From: Augochlora pura
Lineage: Eukaryota > Arthropoda > Insecta > Hymenoptera > Halictidae
Assembly (NCBI RefSeq): GCF_028453695.1
Contig: NC_135775.1
Span: 14,294,545 to 14,358,544, forward strand
Reading direction: 5' to 3'
DNA length: 64,000 nt
Positions 35,076-46,500 of the stretch are shown piece after piece. The notes beneath the pieces were generated by a model. That model saw nothing but the letters and a program-made list of their open reading frames with translations. It was not told where the DNA came from and did not search any database. Made by a program: the position numbers and the translations under genes. Every line of letters starts with the position of its first letter. The first letter of the stretch is position 1.

Positions 35076-36618
35076 ATGCACTTTAACAGTCGGGATGGTC
35101 TTCGTTTGAACTTGAAATATAAATACCGGTATTTGATTGTCTAGTTTCTATCAATTGAGATCGATAGAAAAATGAACGTGTCCGGAAAAGAAGTTTTGGT
35201 TTGGGTAATAGATTGAACAAAATTGATAAATGAAATTATAAATAATCCAAAGCGCAGTTATATTTTTGTTGGGAAGTTTTTGGGTTTCAACTCTTTGAAC
35301 TCTTGTACAAACAATAGGGCAGTGGAGCCAGGGTTACCGAAGGGTGGTCAATAGTCGCGCCTTTGGTTTGTTTTCTGACATCATTAACTTTACATTTATC
35401 GAATAAGACGTATTAAATTCTTTTATTCTTTCACTTTTACCAGTTTCTAATTTTTTTATTCTTTTCTTGTGTTTATTTATTAACCTTTAGGTGGCGAGAC
35501 ATTTTCGTAACTGCACTATTAACGATGTTTATTACAATACTGAGCTTTATCCAGTAATTTTTTAAAACATATTCTTGCAGATATTTCTTGTGGACTTACT
35601 AGTTTTTCTATCGTTCCTAATGTAACTATTTTATTGTTAAAAAAATGAAATATGTCTTAAATATTGATTATGTTTATAAAACATATTCAAAACGTAGCAG
35701 TTGGTCACACCACAGGTATCGGTTCCATTACACTACTTATTGAAATTAGCGATGCGACGCATGCAATGTGTATCTTGCTGCAACCCGGACTTACGGAAAC
35801 GGAAATCAAACAGAGCAGTGATATTCGGTGAATATATTCATCATTTACTGTATCCGTAATCATTGGATATTGATAATATTCATGAAGCTTTAAATAATTT
35901 CCATCGATACGTGGGTCGACGGTGGAGAACCGTGAGTCGAATCAGTTTAGGGCAATTTCGTTCTCGCAGGGATAGCGCAGAAATTGTCGAAGTTGTCGGC
36001 TCACGGCTGATCAATTCTACGTATTCTCCACGCCGAGAAACCACCGTTATTTACCTCTGATTTATTTACGTCCATTCGGTCTCACCCCCGTCACGATTAT
36101 GTTACGATCGTTGCAATACCTTGCGTACGCATGACATTGCACCACGGTTGCACGACGCACGCAACAACGCGACAAAGGAAAAATTTGGTTATAAACGTAT
36201 ATTGTCCGTAACTCGAGCGTGATGCAAACAGGTTAATATAAGCATTCGTGTGTTTGTTACGTTGCGGCGAAATGTTACGCGTCTATCGGCATCGTTGGTA
36301 CGACAATAACGATGTGATTCGTTCTCCTGTTTCCATTGCGTCACGTTGATAAACCGCGGAATTTCGGTATTTCTCGGCCGGACGAAGGATCGTTAACGGG
36401 CAGGAACCGGTATGACGGGGGTCGCGGGCTGCAATAAAACACGGACAATTAATTAGAATTATGTAAAATTGAATTTCACCAGTGGTGACGGACCCGTCGA
36501 CAGAATTGCGTTACGTGACAAAATATTAATTACAATTGAATATAGATTAATTTTACGAGCGTCGGCTCCGCGGCTTGCTTCACAAATACCCGATTCTAAT
36601 TATGGAACGACTTCTTGT

Positions 36619-36833
36619 TATCATTAGACTGCAGATGTTATGCATTTATGACAAAACCGAGTAGACAATACACAATGTAATGGCACTATTGCAACAATCT
36701 AATGATTTTTCATTTTATTGTTTATAACCCATTGAGATTATCCAACACGGAAGCAAATGTTTGGGCAGTTCCTGTTTCTTGCAACGAACGCGCGAAATTT
36801 GTATTTTGCGTAAAGATTCGCGGTCTAGTTATC
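36619..36833. mobile_element. MITE-like element, copy 1
   Basis: Starts TCATTAGACTGCAGATGTTATG and ends TTCGCGGTCTAGTTATC, so the ends are imperfect inverted repeats. The subterminal TGCATTTATGA and the motif TTTTGCGTAAAGATTC are shared with the other copies near 51.0, 54.7 and 62.2 kb. It has no coding capacity. The short frame at 36702-36908 overlaps it and is not a gene. Confidence 0.6.
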
Positions 36834-37789
36834 ACCGTAACACAGGATTTACGTGATCGCCGCCTTGAAGTTGACACGCGTGTCGCTCGAAAACCGGTCG
36901 CGGGTTAAGAAATCAAGCTTACGCGACCAAATTAACAATTAAGTTCATAGAGAAAGTTCAGCAACGAAACCGTATCTAGCCGAAGGTCGCGGATGCAATT
37001 AACCGGAGATTTCCTCCCACCCTTCCGCGGTAGCATGAGATTATGATCCGCGGCAACCAGGAAATCGATTGGCCCTTTAATCATTCCTCTTACAGTATTG
37101 TATTGTTCATTAGTACGACAGCGATCAGAATACTGATCTATTATATGGTGTCCATGTTACAAAAATCAGTGTTCCAAAATCGAAACTGTACAACATTAAT
37201 TTTTGCTTGCGCGCTCGCTCATACTTTGACGTCAAATGCTTTTTGACGATCGTAATTATCTGCCGATATCTGCTCGCATGAATATTCAGTCTTTTCAATG
37301 TCCCCGTATTGTTCACGACATGCGTTTTGCTTATAAGGTTTTAAGCAGGTATAATTCTTTCTCCATCATATTAACTTGTATTTAAATATAGGACAGTGGA
37401 GTCGTTTACTGTTGGCTGAATAATTACAATAACTTTGGTTCCTTTCTCGGCATGATGGAGATTTCTAGTAATATCCTGTTAAGTGCGACCGTTATTCCGT
37501 TCTTTTAAATCGGATTAAAATTCTGTCCTCCTGCAGTTAATATTAAATCATTCTAGTAAATGTAGACGTATACTAAATATTTTTCTTTTTCTCCTAAGAA
37601 ATTATTACAATCGAAAAGGTGTTTGCCATTGGAACTATGAAGAAAATGGTACGGCGAGGGGTTAATTTGCTTTATATTTATCGAACAACACGTGTTATCT
37701 TTTTTTATCGTTTTATCTTTCTTGTCTTCTAAGCCGAAAATTTAATACGTCTTATTCGTTAAATATAAAGCTAACCGTACCTAATTTAT

Positions 37790-38015
37790 CTTTATCCAAT
37801 TAACTGTTCAATCTGTTTGAAAAGTGCACAAGTTACTGTAATTATACTGTACTTGTTCGATCTTCTTCATATTTTATTTAATTACTACACTTCTGTGAAA
37901 TATATAATTAGCAATATTATATCAAAATATATAGCTCGTTTTTGTCGAGTATACTATCGTGAAAGAATGGTAACGTTAAGATATCATAAGTTATGATAAC
38001 TATACTCGACTGATT
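37790..38015. repeat. Dispersed repeat, copy 2
   Basis: Related to 15050-15390: both hold AGTTACTGTAATTATACTGT, then TCTTCATATTTT, and near the end a segment with GTTATGATAA and TATACTCGA. It is probably a degraded element. Compared with copy 1 it lacks an internal stretch of about 100 bases. Confidence 0.6.
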
Positions 38016-40930
38016 GTTTTAGTTATAATCGTAAGTTTGCGCTTTACATTAAACATTCCATTATCTTCGATGTATAGCCATCGCATCTATCAAAACCACC
38101 AATACAATGGTGTGTATAATTATAAACTTAAAATAACTTTTACATTTTTAATAATATTTCTACAAAATCGTAACGAAATATCACATTTGTATATTTCTAT
38201 TTTCTATTACTTCTAAATAGAATTATATAAATATAGTTGTTTTCTTGGTTTTCTGTTTAAATATCTATAAAGATGTAAAAGTTATAATTATTCCGAGCAC
38301 TATACATGGTCCCATTGAATTGTGTTATCTTATATATTTAGAAAAAAAAAACTTAACAAAGCAACGCATTTGTGTATTTCTATATTAGAAATAATAGAAA
38401 ATAAAAAAAAAGGTAAATATAATATTTTATATTAGAAATAATAGAAAAATAAAAATATGCAAATATAATATTTTACCATGTTTCTGTTTAGACATCGGTA
38501 ACAATGTGAAAGTTACTTTGAAACGATGTAAGTGATGTAATTATGACCACCGCCGTAGATAACTAATAAACGTATCATTGTAACATACCGCTCTTTACTT
38601 TACGAATTAGCGAGAAAGAGTATAACAGCTTCCCAACTTAGAAGTCGAGCAAGTTTACTACCGCAATTTTCAACCGTTTCGAGGCTGTTCATTGTGCATT
38701 CGTGGTTCATCGACACTGCACCTGCATGTCGGCGACTGCCCCGGCTCTTCCCCCGAGGCTTTCGTGACGCTCTCGATCCTCGACCCTGAGAATAAATGGT
38801 TCTCGCTTTTTCTCGTCGCCCAATTTACCGAAAAAGAACAGTTAAGATTCGTCGCGCCGTTTTTTCCGGGCAGGCGAATCAGGGGAAAGTCTTAGCCTCC
38901 AAAGGAGGATCGTAGACGAGGCTCCACTAGGAATTCGAGTCACGACTGTGGAACGATCTTCGAAACTTACGGTGTCACAACCTTACGACGTAAAACGTAT
39001 GCCTGTTTTTCGTATTTAGAACGTGAACGAGCCGCACCCAATCTGTATTACTGGTTCAAGTGAAACTGGCATTCCTGCTGGCCGAGGATTATGTCATCCA
39101 AGGGTCGATGGATGACCCTCGATGCCATCTTGATCCATCTTCAGAGAAATCAGTACCATTTCCAGAGCGTACTTCCTACGAGGGTTGGCATTCGAAGCAT
39201 TCGCAACCCCTATAGGTGCTTTGAACGTTTGCTTCTGATGCACTGTTGATGCCTATGGCCAACCAGCAGATACTAGAAAATTGTTGGCGTCTGGGAGCGA
39301 CCGATAAATGATTAGGAATTAATATTATTAGTATCAATCTACGGACCACGAGCGAGTTATTAATCTTTCAGTGTGAAATCAATATTTTACAAATTTCGAA
39401 AGATTTGATATATCTTAAGTTTAGTATTTTGTTTTGCTAAATTTGATAAAATATTTAAAACGTACGTTGCTTGCGGTTGGTGGGTTGATGCACGCGTGTA
39501 AACGGTCTAGAGCAGCGACCATTGTAATGTAAATCTGGAAGATACATGTTGCTCATAGTTCCGGTTGCGGTTATTATATGCTATGTGCACGGTATGTATC
39601 AAAATCTGCAGTAGCCAAAGGGTCGAATAACTGTGGATAGATAATTTTGGGATATTCTCAGTTCGAGGTAGCTAATTTCATTTGAAATAAGAATGAGAAG
39701 CAGTTATTTTAAATAATTGATTTCGAGCCATCATTTACAATGCTTTTATTTGAAAATAAAAATAATATCGAAACATTTAAAATAATGACAATTAAAAGTA
39801 ACGAATATATTTCGTCATTTGTTTATTTCAAATACGATGAAGGAAATAATTCTCAAATTCGACAAGAAAAATAAATGCTACAATAGATTTTATTTTCTAC
39901 TAAAAAAACTTCACAGCAATTTGTTCTTTTTCCAAGAAGTTCATTCTGAACACGTTGTGAGCTACGTTTAGTCACATACGGTTAACACTAATCTTTTATT
40001 ACTTTGCATAATTTATCTGTATTGCAATATATTCGAACAAACTGAATTTAACTAGGATATTGAGATTGTATACGGATTAAGATTTAGTTATTTTTTAATT
40101 AAATAAATTGCTTTGATATTGTACAAAATTTTAAGGTTCATTTTTAGCACTTAATTACAACTACATTCAATATTGTATAAATAGTGGTGATTTTACCTTA
40201 ATGAAAGGTGATTTTACGTTACAGAAGTGTAAATGATGATGTCAGTGTAAATCGGACACAGAGATTTATATCAGACTCAATTTTCAAGATAAATTTCACA
40301 CTTATTACAGATAATTATTTTATAAAATGATCATGAGAACAACATGTTATTTAAAATAATATTTAAAATAATGTAATATCAAAAGTAATCACAGGTGTGG
40401 AAATAATTATGAAATAAAATAACATGTTATTTGAAATAATATCTTATCAAATGTCATTTCAAGTGTGTCCCGATCTGATTTGTGACGTTCTTTGAGCCTA
40501 TTTTTGAGTTTCATCCGCTTTGGTGCAAGCTCCGGTCTCGTCTAGATCGGTTGAACGTTGTGTTAAAATCTACCGAAGGATTAAGTTTACAAAAAACCTT
40601 CGCCGATAAACAAGAGCAGGTCCATAGTTGGTCGATGACGACACCCGGATGGGCGAAGAATTAGATCTGGCCGAAGATCAGAGCCGAACCAATCGGTCCT
40701 GCAATTACCATGTCCACGGGCCATCGATCCCCGCCACGAAGCGCGTCGGACCTCTGAAAAAAACCATCTAGATTCGACCTTAGAGTCCGGCCGATGAAAG
40801 TAACGAACCCGGTACAAACCGAACAAAGCGATTTGGTATTCAGAAGCGTGTTTCTGTCGCATCGTGCCTCGCAACCACCGTTCTGTTGCCATTCTTTGCG
40901 TAGTGGGAGTATGTGTCTCGCGGAACCAAC

Positions 40931-40938
40931 TATAAAAG
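40931..40938 (+). promoter_or_regulatory. TATA box of the 41 kb secreted-protein gene
   Basis: TATAAAAG lies 88 bases before the ATG at 41019. A CACAGT start-like sequence follows at about 40964, giving a leader of about 55 bases. Confidence 0.7.
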
Positions 40939-41018
40939 CGGTCTGCCTAATCGTTTTGGTATCACAGTCTCATACATCGTTCCACTCGAAACACCCTCGA
41001 GATCCTCAACAAGCAAAA

Positions 41019-42099
41019 TGAGTTCCGCAAAGTTCTTGGTAAGTCTTAGGATACCTGCTTGTTGAATTCTAATATTTCATTCAATTTTGGTAATGTCTTC
41101 AAGTCTGAACTATACATACCACGTTAGAAGTGTTTGTCACTTATGCAATTAGTCTATCCATTTATTGCATTTTGTTTATTGAAAACGTGTTAACCCCTTG
41201 CTTAAAGGATAAGCACTATTTCTATTGTAATAATTTCTTAGAAGAAAAAGGAAAAATATTTATCGCGTTTGTCTACATTTACTTAAATGGTTAAATGCCG
41301 ACAACAAGAGGACAGAATTTGATTCCGGCTTCAAAGAACAGAATAACATTTATACTTAACAAGGTATTAATAGAAATCTTGATAACAAGCTAGACTTGTC
41401 CAAACAATAGAGAGAAAATCAAAGATAATCGAAAAACTACTAAAACGGATGCTGAAATTCATCCAAGTAATTAAAAAATGGGGTGGATGTATCGACGAAA
41501 AGAAAATTTAATTTTCTTTTATATATTGGCGTTATTTCTATTACCAATATAATATAATATAATAATATAAGTAACTTTGGAATAAGTTAAGCGCATTATA
41601 ATAGGTTTTCATATTTATTGAATTTTCTGTAAGTGTCCTAATACTTTTGGAAGATGGGGGCGGGGGTGTATATACAACATTAGAGTACAGGAAGCTTCCA
41701 ATTAGCCATAGACTTTACAGACTCCTGTAAAGTTCATTCTATGAAAATCGTGTTACTCGTATTGCAGCAACGTTAACATAATCTATCTAATCGATACCAT
41801 TTTCCTAAAAGGTTGTCTTCGCCGGTTTGATCGCCGTCTGTTCTGCCGGTCTGATCCCAGCGGCAGTCCCAGCGGCTGTGGCGGCTCCGATTCCAGCGGC
41901 TTTGACCGTCGGAACTTATGCCAGTAGCTACAACGCTCATGCCATCAATCACGCTTTCGCCGCACCATACATCACCAGCCCAGTGGTTGCTCATGCAGCG
42001 GCACCCATCGCCGCTCCGCTTGCATCCTACGCCGCTCCGGTTGCATCCTACGCTTACTCTGGCTACCCAACAGCGGCACTGATCGCCGGCAGACGCTGA
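41019..42099 (+). CDS. Apidermin-like Ala-rich secreted protein
   Basis: Two coding exons: 41019-41039 (MSSAKFL, donor GTAAGT) and 41812-42099 (acceptor CTAAAAG). The 102-residue product has a signal peptide VVFAGLIAVCSAG. The rest is Ala/Pro/Val/Tyr-rich with repeated AAP and APxASYAAPVASYA units, a short His/Asn segment (YNAHAINHAFAAPYI) and an unusual end IAGRR, which could be a processing-like dibasic tail. There is no chitin-binding motif. It is very likely a cuticle protein and a paralogue of the 33.7 kb gene. The intron (about 770 bases) contains a Tc1-like terminal-repeat fragment at about 41633-41658. TATA at 40931 and AATAAA at 42299. Confidence 0.82.
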
Positions 42100-42298
42100 G
42101 TCCTGCGCGAACCTTAGCCCGTTACCTCGAGGAGAAGAAGAGGACCTTGGGACATCCGTTCTGCAATCGTCGTCTCTGAGGAGGAACGCGTCCATCTTTC
42201 GTTCTCCAACCGCCGACGTCGCAACAGGATGTTCCAGCGATCATCTTCTATAGTTTCCTTTCATTGAATTGGCAATTTCTATCATGTACATTTTACAG

Positions 42299-42304
42299 AA
42301 TAAA
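42299..42304 (+). terminator. Poly(A) signal AATAAA
   Basis: Canonical hexamer 200 bases after the stop codon of the 41 kb secreted-protein gene. Confidence 0.65.
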
Positions 42305-42309
42305 AAACC

Positions 42310-43580
42310 TCCTTGTCTCTCTTAATTGACTTTCTTTTTTGCTACACGCTCCTTGTAACTACTCGTTGTTACCGATGTATATATTTTTACTATGGGGTAA
42401 GGTAGACCGATACCGGTTGTAAACGAGGGCGATTTAAACAAGTTAAATATCTGAAAATATATGGTAAATATTATTACACGGTTCGGATACAATGACTTCT
42501 AAAAGTAATCGAATGTTAATATAACTTCGACTTCTACGTCATATACTTAAATAAATATACATTGAAAGAAAACATTCTTTGGGTATATTAGAAGTAATTA
42601 AACGTCGAAATACAACAAACTTTCGATTTAGTATGAAACGTTGGCTATACTGGAAGGAATATAAAAAGGCATCGAATTTTAACGTTACATAAGCATTTGG
42701 ACGTCTTTTAAAGTTAAGATTATAAATTATATAAATAAATGTTCTTCAAATTTCTGTTACTAGTTTTATATCTTTATTGTTTAACAATACATTTCAATAT
42801 GTTTGTTTCACATTTTGTAAGTTCCTTGTATTTCGTTGGATAATCGCAAACAATTCGATGTGCTCTTGCAAAAGAGTGAGTTTATGATGTAGCTACGATT
42901 AAAATTGTAAGAGAATCGATCGAACTGTACCCGAAGGCATTGAGTATTCTTTCTCTAGGCGAGGAAAAATATGGAAGAAAGAAAATGTTGCGGCTTTAAT
43001 CGCTCGAATGATGTACTTACAGATTTCATCGCAAAGTCAACATAAATATATTCTTATTCGTTCCTTGTATTTCGTTGAACGATTGCAAGCAGCCAAACGC
43101 ATTCTCGCGAATAAATAAATACTACCGTACCGAGCCCGATCTTTTGTTAATACGAATAAACAGGAAGAATAAGAAGAAACGAAATTGCTGTGGTGAAAAA
43201 GGTCGGAACTCGGCGGTTCTTAGTTGGAGGGAGGCAGGCCGGTCCAGTTCACTGTCCCGCCGATCCCGGAAACAAAAGATGCTTGGCAACCGGCGAACAA
43301 ACGACGACTCGTTGATCGTCGTTGCCGAGGTCGAACCTTTCCGTTTTCGTGCGTACGCTCGGGACAATCGCTTCGTTTTGGATTGACTTCACGTTCGTGT
43401 CTCGCTGGTGGGATCAAGAGGAGATTAATCACGCGAGTCGTTCTCAGCGAGCTTGTTGAAATCCGCGGAGTCTATCCCTATCAAGAGAGCGAGAAAGAGG
43501 GAAGGAAAGAGAGGCTTCGTCGAGAGACAAGGAAACAGTGAGAAGGAAGCTTCGCGAAAGAAACTTTCGAACGAAATTGA
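42310..43580. other. Intergenic region upstream of beta-tubulin
   Basis: Contains a single-arm relative of the foldback element (about 42490-42790) and a direct repeat GTTCCTTGTATTTCGTTG at about 42821 and 43060. From 43.2 kb the DNA becomes CpG-rich, probably the beta-tubulin promoter and leader; no TATA box is evident. The frames over 43.1-43.5 kb on both strands are treated as chance. Confidence 0.45.
42490..42790. mobile_element. Single-arm copy of the foldback element
   Basis: Shares a series of landmarks with 55797-56100 in the same order: CTAAAAGTA, TAAATAAATATACATTGAAA, AATACAACAAA, ATATAAAAAGG, GAATTTT plus ACGTYACA, and TTACTAGTTTTATAT. Only one arm is present, so it is probably a truncated or ancestral copy. 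Confidence 0.6.
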
Positions 43581-43586
43581 ACGACA

Positions 43587-46500
43587 ATGCGTGAGATCGC
43601 GCATCTTCAGGCGGGCCAATGCGGCAATCAAATAGGAGCCAAGGTAAAGCAATCGTAAACCCCAGCTACTACCTCTGGCAAAAAGTATTCGAACATCCTT
43701 TAACTCTCGGTCGGCTAAAACTAGGATATACTGTAAAAATAGGAAATAAAAAACATTTATTCTTTAGAAATCTATCTTTTTTTTTTCTCCACGAGATGTA
43801 CATGTCACTTAATTATCCGCCATAGCATGTAATATTGACGGAGAAATTAATGCTATATATATTAGTTAATCGTACATAATAAGGACAGATCTGGCCCAGT
43901 GCTGGTCTTCCGCGTCTCTGCGAAAGATTGACCATTCGCGGGATAAAATGTATTAATGTAGTTAAAAACGATTTAAAAAATTTTAATTCTTTTTAAATAT
44001 TACAAGGATCTAGTTTACTGTTCAATGACTAAAACCATTTATTTTTTCAATTTTTGGTAACATGAATTTGAAATTGCAAAAAGAAATAGACTTTTCTATC
44101 TGAAGCTGCAGCGAAAATTTATTTATAAAATGCATTTTGTAAATCTCTGTAATTTATATACATACTGATTCATCGAAATCGCTTGACGTTCTTATGAGTT
44201 ACAAACAATTAAAGGTCCTGAAAATCGCAGTTTTTTACAATTTTAATCAAAAGCAGGTAATTTTTACAGCTTTTATAAAACGCATCTTTTTAAATTTTCC
44301 TTCCAGGTCCAAATAAAAAGTTTTTGCTATCATTCCAAATAACAGCAAAAGTAAAAATATATATTTTGGTCAATGTACAGTAAACTAGACCCTTTAACAT
44401 TTAATAAAGTTATCGCTTTTTAGAAGATGTTTGAAGATGTTTGAAATACCTTTCACTAGAAGTTGTAATGCAGAGTTGGGTTAAATCTCTATTAAAAATA
44501 AAAATTTCGAATAACGAATAAAACATAAAGAAGATTTTATGCGTTATTCGAACGTTCAAGTAAAAAAAAGAAACATTTTTACTCGATGAATATTAAATAA
44601 AAATCATCCGAAGGATAAAGAAACTTTTTTTATTCGGCGCGGATATATTCGTAGCTTCGAATCAAATTTTAGCTTCGGATAAATCTTCGAATAACTTTTA
44701 CATCGACTCGAACATCATAGACTCGGCGACTGACCAAGGGCTTACGATGTAAGAATCGAGCATTATTGACAATTTTAATTTTTATATTTTTAATACGAAT
44801 AATATTTAATATTATTTTTAATGCGAATAAATTACAAAGATTATAACATTATCGATAAATAATTCTCGATTAGACTCGAGTTTAGACTCATTTTAATCGC
44901 GAAACGCTCCTCAAATTGTTAGTAATATTTTTATAAAAGTTCCATTAAAAAATCTAAAAGTTCAAATTTTCATTCGTGCATGGTTACATTGTATGCCTTC
45001 AATAATTCGCTGAATGTTTCACGTTCGGGTCTCGATGCCATCATTGCGGTCATTCAAGCCGGCAAAAGTTATTCAAAGCTTTCAAATAAAGATACAGATA
45101 AAAGATCAATATTTTATTCAACGCGGCGAATAAATACGTTTTGTATAAAAAAAGTGTTTTCATTCGTCGGATAAATTCTCGTCGAATATACCCTTTTTAT
45201 TCGAACGTTTGAATAACGAATAAAGTATTTTTCATCCGAATTGTTATTCAAACGATTTGTTATCTACGCAAGGCCCAACTTTCTTCCGTTGTTTCTTCGC
45301 AAACTAATCGATTACGTCGATCCTGGACAGTTTTGGGAGGTGATCTCTGACGAGCATGGAATCGATCCGACCGGAACCTACCACGGCGACTCCGATCTGC
45401 AGCTGGAGCGCATCAACGTTTACTATAACGAGGCATCCGGAGGAAAATACGTGCCCAGGGCGATTCTCGTCGATCTGGAGCCCGGCACCATGGATGCGGT
45501 CCGGTCCGGTCCGTTCGGGCAGATCTTCCGACCCGACAATTTCGTTTTCGGTCAGAGCGGTGCCGGGAACAACTGGGCCAAAGGACATTACACCGAAGGA
45601 GCGGAGTTGGTCGACTCCGTTCTGGACGTTGTACGCAAGGAAGCGGAGAGCTGCGACTGCCTGCAAGGCTTCCAGCTGACCCATTCTCTCGGCGGCGGGA
45701 CCGGCGCCGGCATGGGCACGCTGTTGATCTCAAAAATACGCGAGGAGTACCCGGATAGGATTATGATGACCTTCAGTGTGGTTCCGTCTCCCAAGGTATT
45801 CCTTTCATCCGACGATTGAAAAGCTTCCGACGATACAATAGTTGTAAAGGGTGAGTCACCTCGCGTTTGCACCTTGGATATCTTTGTTGTTTTTTAAAGA
45901 TACGTTCAATGCAGGGCTGGGGAAGAATAGATTTTTCAAGTAGCTTGTATAACCTTGAATAATTAATAAAATTAATGTTTGCTTTATACGTTTATTCGAA
46001 ATAAACTTCACTTGCAATGGTAGTTACGTATGGAAATTGCATTTTCATATATATTTAACTACGCAATATTTATACCATGTGAAGACTATTTGAAAAGAAG
46101 TTTATTCACCACTTTGTATTACACGAGAAGGTACAAATATTTATAAGACGTTTAGTATCTCAGAAACCTATTTTTACTCAATCCTGAACAATTGTCTTAA
46201 AGATAAGGTTGGAATGGCTCACGCGATGGTACTAAAATATTTGTTTGTATGTCATCCTATTTAAAAATATCAAAAAGTCGCCTTCTATTTTTAAACGGTC
46301 CTGCCGCTTTATAACATTTTATTTGCTGGTAGTTTTGTAGTTCTTTTAAAATCAAAGATCGACAGTTAAGAATTTCTAGGAAAGATTGTTTAAAAACTAC
46401 AATAATCTTGTCCATAATCTATAACACTAGTTAGATTAATACAATGTAACAAGATTTTTAGTAATTAATGTTTAAAAGAAAATTATTAAGCTTCTATTAG

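Larger units (their letters stand above)
35080..40900. other. Long AT-rich intergenic region with repeats
   Basis: No supported gene over nearly 6 kb. It holds one MITE-like copy (36619-36833), a dispersed repeat copy (about 37790-38015) and a local duplication of an AT-rich block at 38384-38480. A segment at about 35904-36047 has partly complementary ends (GTGGAGAACCGTGAG and CTCACGG...TCTCCAC). Frames of 60-70 residues occur but have no support. Confidence 0.5.
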
